Below, one piece after another: positions 58,066 to 64,000 of a stretch of 64,000 nucleotides of DNA; within the stretch, counting starts at the first letter, position 1, and every line of letters starts with the position of its first letter. The notes under the pieces were generated by a model that made no database searches, was not told the origin of the DNA, and worked only from the letters and a program-made list of their open reading frames with translations. The position numbers were made by a program, and so were the translations under genes. The stretch comes from Adiantum capillus-veneris (Eukaryota > Streptophyta > Polypodiopsida > Polypodiales > Pteridaceae), in assembly GCA_014529385.2 (NCBI GenBank), contig CM043959.1:90612529-90676528 (forward strand). The letters are read 5' to 3'.

Positions 58066-60035
58066 TCATTTGGCAACTCTTTTATCTTTTTTGTTGCTTG
58101 ATGGCCTTGGTGGGGTTTGGGACACACTCGCATGGTATGTCTTGTTGTCTTTAAGAACATTCATGGGGGAGGGGCTGATGGAAGTAATCACTGATTGTAG
58201 TTCCTTGTGTGGCGCATTTTCTTTGTTGGGGTCAGAGCTGAGTTGGTTGTCCATGGCTGTGAGTTCTTGCTCCAACCTAGACATAGCCGGGGTCCCTGAT
58301 CTTGGGTGGGGGGGATGAAGTCCCCGGAATCGTCAATGTCAGAGTCAACATAGTCTTGGATTTTAGCCAGGATAGCTAATCGGTTGGGGTGGTTGATTTT
58401 GCCTTTGGGTGAAGGTAGCCTGGGGCTCTTTTCCAATGTGTTTGAAGGGGGGTTTGTCGACTGCGGAGGGGTCCTTGGGGGTGGAGCCCTCTGGTGAGAA
58501 GGGGGCTTATTGAAAAGGGCTTAGGAGGGGCTTTGGTGGGGTAGTCTCTCACAAAGTGTCCCTTCTTTCCACACAGTAAACGAGTGTCAAGTAAATATTT
58601 GTATTCAACTACCTGGTCGAGCACCTCAGCATCGTCGATCTGAATCTCAATGGTTACGGGGAGGTTCTCAGGGCTAGAGATATCCATCTCTACGAGGACC
58701 TGGGGGTGCCAGGCGGGGTTGTAGAATTCTTGCTTGGGCCTGCTGCCTAGCACTTTACCTAGCCTACCAGCTATGAGACCTAGGTGGCGGTAGAGGTGAA
58801 GTGGGAGGTTGGGGAACTCGACCCAGACAGGGAAGTTTTTGGAGGCGGAGACCTCCGGGTTGAAGGTTTTTCCCCACCTAAAGAGGCAGAGAGGGGAGTT
58901 GTGGATGATCCATTGCCCCGAGCTTATGGCTTGGAAGGGGTAGGGAATGGACACTTAGTGTCCATTCCTGATAATACCTGCGACCCCTTGGCGACCGGCG
59001 GAGGCCGAGAGCCATGGGGGAGTAGGTATTATGAGAGAATGGACACTTAGTGTCCATTCCCGACCATCAAGGGTCGCTGGGAGGCGGACCAATTAGCTGA
59101 TCTGATGCTGACGAAGGTTGTAGAGTTGCACACAGGTTCTCAACTGCTGCTAGGCTTGCGCAGGGTACAGTTCAGAGGACACCTGCAGCGTAGAGAAGAT
59201 TACACATGCTGACGGGGCTTACTATCATTCGCGACCAGCTGATGATTAATTATGGCTGCTGACGGGGCTCGCAATCATTGGCAATGATTGAGAGGCTGCT
59301 GCTGGATTATTACGCCTGCTGACCTGTCGGCTGCAACAATGATTCCGCTCCAGAAAATACAGTTGATGAATCGCTAGGATGCACTGCCTGCCGACCAGCG
59401 ACCTTGACGGCCATGGGAACTTCTTTGAAAAGAAACAAATAGTGATTCTTGGGGAGGCACTGAATGGATTCAACCTCAATGCCTCGTGGCCCATTGTTGG
59501 TGTATCCATGCCCTCAAAATGTGGTCTGGGGGTGCAGCCCAGCATGAAGGCCTACCAGGGCCCGACTTTCCAGATCTCTCTCAACCTTTCGGACTTGAAG
59601 GTAAGAGGACACAGAGCTTACCCGAATGTCCTTGGCAAGGATGAGCATGCCTCGCACTATCTCTAGGTTGAACCACTCTTGTGGGTTGATGGAGGCTTTC
59701 CTCCGGCAGGTTCTCCAAGAGTTGTCTAATTTCTGCTTGGCAGCGGGGAGACAGGGGAGGCACCATTGACAGTGAATGTTTCGGCCAACAGCTGGTCTTG
59801 ACGAGCAGAAAGAGCTTGCTACAGTTTTCCGGCGAACTCTGGGGGCAGCACCTTCGAGATGAGGGGGTCGGAGCTTAAAAGAGAAGGGCCGCGCGCGCCG
59901 GGGGTGGGGGGGGGGAGCTGATTGGAGGGTACGTTTATAGGAGAAGCAACGTGTGATGGGGCAAGGGATTTGCGGCGTCCCAAGCACTGCATGAGGGGAC
60001 AGGGGAGGAGGCTCGCAAAATGATTGGGAGAACAT
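58066..60035 (-). pseudogene. LINE D ORF1, split by fold-back insertion
   Basis: The C-terminal part at 58930-58066 reads ISSGQWIIHNSPLCLFRWGK, PVWVEFPNLPLHLYRHLGLI, a degenerate knuckle LLCGKKGHFVRDYPTK near 58560 and a Pro-rich tail that overlaps the ORF2 start. The N-terminal part lies beyond the insertion (60035-59420), where Pro/Arg-rich frames with a shift are seen. The C in place 4 of CCHC is Tyr, as in LINE B, so that loss predates the segmental duplication. Confidence 0.82.
58939..59410. mobile_element. fold-back-like insertion (~472 bp)
   Basis: The insertion lies between TTGGAAGG and CCATGGG, which are adjacent in LINE B. Its left part holds the 23-bp palindrome with arms GAATGGACACT / AGTGTCCATTC twice (58945-58967 and 59037-59059). 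Between them ATAATACCT pairs with AGGTATTAT, so the whole left 115 bp is a nested inverted repeat. The right part repeats TGCTGACGGGGCT (near 59207 and 59261). No coding capacity is seen. The superfamily is unknown, and TTGGAAGG against CTTGACGG may be a decayed target duplication. Confidence 0.7.
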
Positions 60036-60110
60036 CCCGTCCGAAAGAGGCGGTGGCAGCGTAGGTGTGAGGGCTACGCCATCGCTAAACCTCAGGAGCT
60101 CTTAGGGTTT

Positions 60111-63100
60111 TTTTTCTACACTATTCATTTTCTTTTTTCTTTTTCTTTTCCATAAAGGGCGCAGAGATTGAATATTAGATAAGAAACATGGTTACATTTC
60201 TCTAGTGGACCAGAGGAAGATGACAAAAGATGAAAGTTACATGGGGGAAAGTACTGCTATCGCTGGATGACTTAATTACAAAAATTCTAGCTGCTCCTTT
60301 ATATATACCATCACCAACTGCTACCACTAGGCAGAGAGCTAAGCACTTCCTGGATGTGCGCTACAAGCCGCAGCCCATTGAAGTGTTTCCTTCTAAGCTT
60401 TTCATCTTCAAACCTACAGTCATCAACCATCCTCTGAAGGTGGGTGTACGATCTGTCAAGCAAGATCTCCTGCTGTTTATTTATGTTAGCACCGTTGTAG
60501 AATCCCATGCAGTCATTCAGCACTTTGGGATTAGCTTTGTAAATTCTGCATTGATCTAGCTTGAGCTGGTTGACGTGTAAGGAAAAATGAGTAAACAATA
60601 TCTTCAGACTTTTAGTCTAGTAAGCATTGTTAAATATGCTCTCGTTCCTTTCACACCGGATTAGCCAGAAAAAATCTCCTCTGATCCTGTTCCAAATAAA
60701 CAAAAATACTGAAATTGAATCACCAAGCAAAAATTGTATCCAGTTGGGGGTGGGGCCCAGAGCTCTAGTTAGGGGGAATAAAATATTAGCGTTAGAAGGA
60801 CAATTCATGAAGAGGTGGGAGATATCCTCTTCCATTCGCGAGCATCTTTGGCAGGTTCTTGCGCCCATGCCAGCAGCCTTCATTTGAAGCCTGTCCAGAG
60901 TGCCTTGTGGAGGATGAGCCACAGCAGGACGGAGTGCTTTTCTATGATCCCTCTGTTCCATATGTGCTGGAACTTGAACGTCCATTGCTTCTTTGACATG
61001 TTCATATTCCATCTCTTATTGAGGGTGGTGTGCAGGGGGGCGTGAATCTTGGGGGGAAGATTCACAGGGTGGTGAAGTGCGCTGCCACTTGCCCAATAAA
61101 GGGCTTTGGGGGATGTATCAAGTGTCGCTGAGAGGGACCACTCCTGCCCTTTGGGGAAGAGTGATTTCCTTGTGTCCAGAAGTGTTAGCTCCCAGGGTTG
61201 CAGTTGGTAGTGCCTAAGAAGTTCAGAGTGTGTGAACCACCTAGCTTCTGATGCATGCCACAGGTGCTTCCAAGAGGTTATGCCTTTATTGTGGATGCGT
61301 CTTGCAGCCTGTTTCTGGTCTAGGGAGAGAGGGGGGATGGGGGGGGGAAGACCACCATAATGATTCCTGAGCTCTTATGACGAGGCTATGTTTGAATTCC
61401 CAGTTGACCCTCAATCTGGCCCTATACCTGTTCCAAGCTCTCCAAAGCAATTTGAGGAGGTCTGACCCTTCAGATGTTACCTCAAAAGGGCCAAAGAAAA
61501 GAGTAATTCATGGGATGTTTGAGACTCCTTGAGCTTCTTTCAGTTGAATCTTGTCCAGGTGTCGGAATAGCAGAGAGGCACATTCTTCTTCTGGTTGTTC
61601 GAGGCCTCTTAGGATGAGCTTGACAGCAAGCTTGTCGGCCCAATTGTTTACATTGGTCGGTCCCATCCCTCCTTGTTCCTTGGGGAGGCAACAATAGTCC
61701 CACTTGACTTTTGCTATCCCTTTTTTGAGGGGGTCCCCTGTCCAAAGAAAGTTCCTGCAAACCTTAATGAACTCCTTTAAGTGATCATCGGGGAGTCTCC
61801 AGCAGGAAAGGAAGTATAGCACACAACTGGTGATGAAGTGCTTGATGACTACCACCCTTCCTGCTAGATTAGCTTGGAACCCCATCCATCCGTTCAGTTT
61901 GGCTGTGAACCTTTCCATGACCCAATTCCATCTCTGCCTCATGGTGACCTTGAAGCCAAATGGGATTCCTAGCAGCCGGAAGATTACTTCTTCTCTCAAA
62001 TTATTGCACCCTTGCTCAGTGATCCAGCTCAGGAGAGAAGAGTGGGAAGCTCTGATGCCTGGCTTAGCGTGATTGATTTTGGAGCCAGATGCCGTGCAAA
62101 AAACTTGTAACCATTCGCAAAATTGGCGCAAAGATTGGTCATCGTTGTGGAGGAGTATCATCTGCGAGCTGTGAGAGGCATTGTTGTCTGCCGTCAGGTA
62201 GGGAGATACCCTTGATAATACCATCGGCCATTTTGTCTTTGACTAGCTAGTTCAGGGAGTCGGCTGCAACGGCAAAGAGGAGGGGGGCTAGCGGGCATCC
62301 CTGTCTGATCGGTCGGTTAAAGGCAAAAGGATCAGAAAGGAGTTGTTGAGCGCCACTCTGGCTTTGGCATTGCCAAGAAGTGTCTGAACAAACTTGAAAC
62401 CTTGGGTCCGAATCCCATCATTACTAAACAGTCAAGCAGGAAGGACCATTCCAGCCTATCGTACGCTTTGTCAAAGACAAAAACATAGTCTTGACCTGAA
62501 TCCTCTGCATGTTCAATTCCTTCCCACATTGCTGTGACTGCTTCTAGTATACGTCTGCCTTTGATGAGTGCTTCAATGGCCCGTTCGATTTCCCAAGTCA
62601 TGAGGTCAGAGTCCAGCTGAGAGGCCACTAGGGGTGGGATAACTTTAATCCTACAGTTCTGGATTACCACTCAGGCGGCGAGACTAGAGGCGTAGGGGAT
62701 CTCGGTAGGGCTGAATAGGTCAGAGAAGTGAGATGTGGCGATTTCCAAGTTCTCTGCCTCTGACATAGCTTTTCCATTGGGGACTTGAAGGAAGGGGATG
62801 GATTCTCTTTGGTTTTTCTTTTTGAGGAGCTTGAACATTTCCTTAGAAGGTTTGTCAATCTTCCCCGCCCACCACTCTCTGAAGAAATCTATTGTGTGTT
62901 TTAGGGTGAGGTCCTCTTCAATACGCAGTTGTTGCCTTAAGGTAGCGATTTTATCATGCGTTTCGGAGTCGGCTTTGTCTGAGGACTCTAGGTTGATGAG
63001 GGCGTTGTAGATGTCGTCTTTTCTTTTCCTACGGATCTCTGTAACCTACTTCCTGTACTCAATGAGGGTGCGTTGGGTGTTAGAGATGGCCTTCACCCAA

Positions 63101-63327
63101 GGATGGGTTGGGGTATTTCCCTTGGAGAACTCCTAGACCCAGATGGATATGACACTTCTTTGGACTTTTGGAAGTTGAAAGAGGGAAGAGTTGGTGTGAA
63201 ACCAATGGTTGCGGATTTTGTTGCACTTGTCATCCATAGTGATGACTAATGGGTAATGATCCGAAGCACAAGAAGTTTGCATGGGTTTGACTTTGATCCG
63301 ATTAAAGCTCTTTGCCACATGGACATT
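60111..63327 (-). mobile_element. LINE E (counterpart of LINE C)
   Basis: The minus-strand L1-type LINE's T-rich tail abuts the 5' end of LINE D exactly as LINE C abuts LINE B. A deletion of about 290 bp near 62567 joins CTTTGATGA to GTGCTTCAATGG. The element is cut at 63327 inside the endonuclease region by a gypsy LTR, so the rest of ORF2 lies beyond that insertion. Confidence 0.88.
60311..63327 (-). pseudogene. LINE E ORF2 remnant
   Basis: The endonuclease end (SDHYPLVITMDDKCNK near 63230) is followed by broken RT pieces. FDKAYDRLEWSFLLDCLVMM lies near 62450. A frame at 62224-61508 has lost the FADD Ala-Asp-Asp context (SHSSQMILLHNDDQSLRQF) but keeps MGFQANLAGRVVVIKHFITS and CCLPKEQGGMGPTNVNNWAD. 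Zf-RVT follows at 61065-60620 with CQRCSRMEEDISHLFMNC, and the tail NQLKLDQCRIYKANPKVLND is at 60560. It is more decayed than LINE C. Confidence 0.85.
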
Positions 63328-63469
63328 TGAAAGGACAGGGGAACTGAGCATGCTCATCACCACCCAGCCATGCCCTATATAGGCCCTTGGCCTTCTAAAT
63401 ATAGGGACCCCCTTGACTGCATGTCCGTCCTGGCCCTTAGCCCGGACTGGTCCTACCCTTGTCCTGACA
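63328..63469 (-). repeat. gypsy 3' LTR (142 bp), minus strand
   Basis: On the minus strand AAGGGGGGAGTAA (polypurine tract) is followed by TGTCAGGACAAGGG and ends TCCTTTCA, a TG...CA LTR of 142 bp. The start TGT(C/A)AGGACA and the end CTTTCA match the short-LTR chromovirus at 32910-37884, so both belong to one short-LTR group. Confidence 0.85.
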
Positions 63470-64000
63470 TTACTCCCCCCTTGGAGAAGCGTTTTCATCC
63501 GCGAAAACACAAGTGATGATATCTTCATAAGAACACTAATGTTTTCTACCGTAACGTCCCACATGGATCCAACGGTTCATTTGAACGGAACCCGGTTCCG
63601 TAGGAGGTTCAATGAAACCAAGAGTAACATCTTGATTTTCTACATTGTTGTCCATTTGTAACCATCTGATGGTACCGGTTCCTATCCAAACATAGTGTGT
63701 AGACTCCATTTAGAACGCTCATGAGCATGGTAAACGAGTTTATCACAACACATGTGTACCAAAAAGAGTACCTCTTGTCACTTTCCATGAAAGTAACTTG
63801 CTGACATAACTCATCAGCCAATTTTAAGTCCTTGACTTGGTCCCAATTTTCATCATCAGTAAACAACCCCACCCTAACGAGTGTTCAAGGTTGAGAACCT
63901 GAGTTATACATGAAGAGACTACCTAGTCGCAACATGCGTTAACTGATACTAAGTGAACTCCAAAAAGAGCAATAAATGCTTATGAATTTGATTGCTTGGT
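63470..64000 (-). mobile_element. 3' internal end of a second short-LTR gypsy element
   Basis: The minus strand upstream of the LTR reads, near 63500, a C-terminal Pol-like end (FADENASP) resembling FEDENHSP of the first chromovirus. Further upstream it has a 3' frame with GLFTDDENWDQVKDLKLADE, KRYSFWYTCVVINS and NGVYTLCLDRNRYHQM. I do not recognise the latter. The element continues past the window, so its target duplication and other LTR are not visible. Confidence 0.6.

Larger units (their letters stand above)
54484..58069 (-). pseudogene. LINE D ORF2 remnant
   Basis: The endonuclease opens at 58069 (MKLLSWNVKGLSDPHKARKI, LVLQEVKTTGQSLNTALEA), with DFNMVETLKDRFLSKGTS near 57660. The RT beginning includes DIPIENDQQNLEFAKLHVAS (about 56940) and, beyond the MITE, MLHKRGPRKEITNWRPLTM and SSEQKAFIKGRKLVEAVISL (54726-54550). 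The frame ends at 54484 before the FADD box. The endonuclease frame shifts near 57870. It is slightly better preserved than LINE B in the RT start and worse in the endonuclease. Confidence 0.85.
54456..60110 (-). mobile_element. LINE D (counterpart of LINE B)
   Basis: This is the same 3'-truncated LINE as LINE B, without the gypsy element. ORF1 lies at about 60035-58066 and ORF2 at 58069-54484, with the RT core missing in the same way. It is interrupted by the MITE (54817-56691) and by a fold-back insertion at 58939-59410. The 5' end lies near 60080. Confidence 0.88.
51761..63327. repeat. segmental duplication, copy 2
   Basis: The ordered series SINE, GA-flanked spacer, 3'-truncated LINE, MITE within it, abutting second LINE matches 23411-23492 plus 29130-42370 on the same strand. 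Single-copy junctions are shared, for example LINE 5' end GGCTACGCCATCGCTAAACC directly followed by the T-rich tail of the next LINE, so one duplication explains it better than repeated insertion. Stretches compared by eye are roughly 90-94% identical. Confidence 0.85.

Noticed and set aside
58939-59410. Helitron
   Set aside because: The hairpin-rich end is suggestive, but there is no TC start, no CTRR end and no insertion between A and T at the junctions.

Overview
This window looks like nuclear DNA of a land plant with a large, repeat-rich genome. The evidence is the mix of plant L1-type LINEs, Ty3/gypsy chromoviruses, a Ty1/copia element, MITE-like elements, a tRNA-derived SINE candidate and long GA/CT/CA microsatellites, many nested in one another. 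A fern- or gymnosperm-like genome is my guess from the repeat style, at low confidence. No intact host gene was recognised, and every longer coding region is a mobile-element gene or a decayed one.

Region 1 (1-17.7 kb) is the unusual part. Two decayed genes face outward: an unrecognised gene on the minus strand (about 4476-6600) and a DUF7869-like, possibly transposase-related gene on the plus strand (about 14576-17344). About 8 kb of low-copy arrays lies between them, and more arrays flank the minus-strand gene downstream. The arrays have different spacers but share one palindromic core, CCCTATGGCC-(short centre)-GGCCATAGGG. A ~240-bp inverted repeat (7135-7375 and 14265-14505) lies inside the pair, near the 5' side of each gene. 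I read this tentatively as the remains of a large, undescribed DNA-transposon-like unit.

Region 2 (17.7-23.4 kb) holds old debris: an internally deleted copia gag/pol remnant on the minus strand, a direct duplication of about 1.1-1.2 kb, and a retropepsin-like fragment.

Region 3 (23.4-43.5 kb) is a retrotransposon nest. A near full-length LINE (A) sits inside a SINE-like element with target duplication AACTATACC. It is followed by a 3'-truncated LINE (B), which carries a MITE and a complete chromovirus with ~122-bp LTRs and target duplication TCAGG. A second LINE (C) and another MITE of the same family follow.

Region 4 (43.5-51 kb) has an ~0.8-kb near-perfect inverted repeat with a 90-bp loop, made from an unidentified gene fragment. 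It abuts a copia element that has long reading frames but lacks its 5' LTR and has lost catalytic residues in protease and integrase.

Region 5 (51.7-63.3 kb) is a second copy of most of region 3 (SINE, microsatellites, LINE B-like D, MITE, LINE C-like E), roughly 90-94% identical by eye. Different later insertions give natural empty and filled sites: the chromovirus is only in copy 1, while a LINE fragment in the MITE and a fold-back insertion are only in copy 2. The window ends inside another short-LTR chromovirus on the minus strand.
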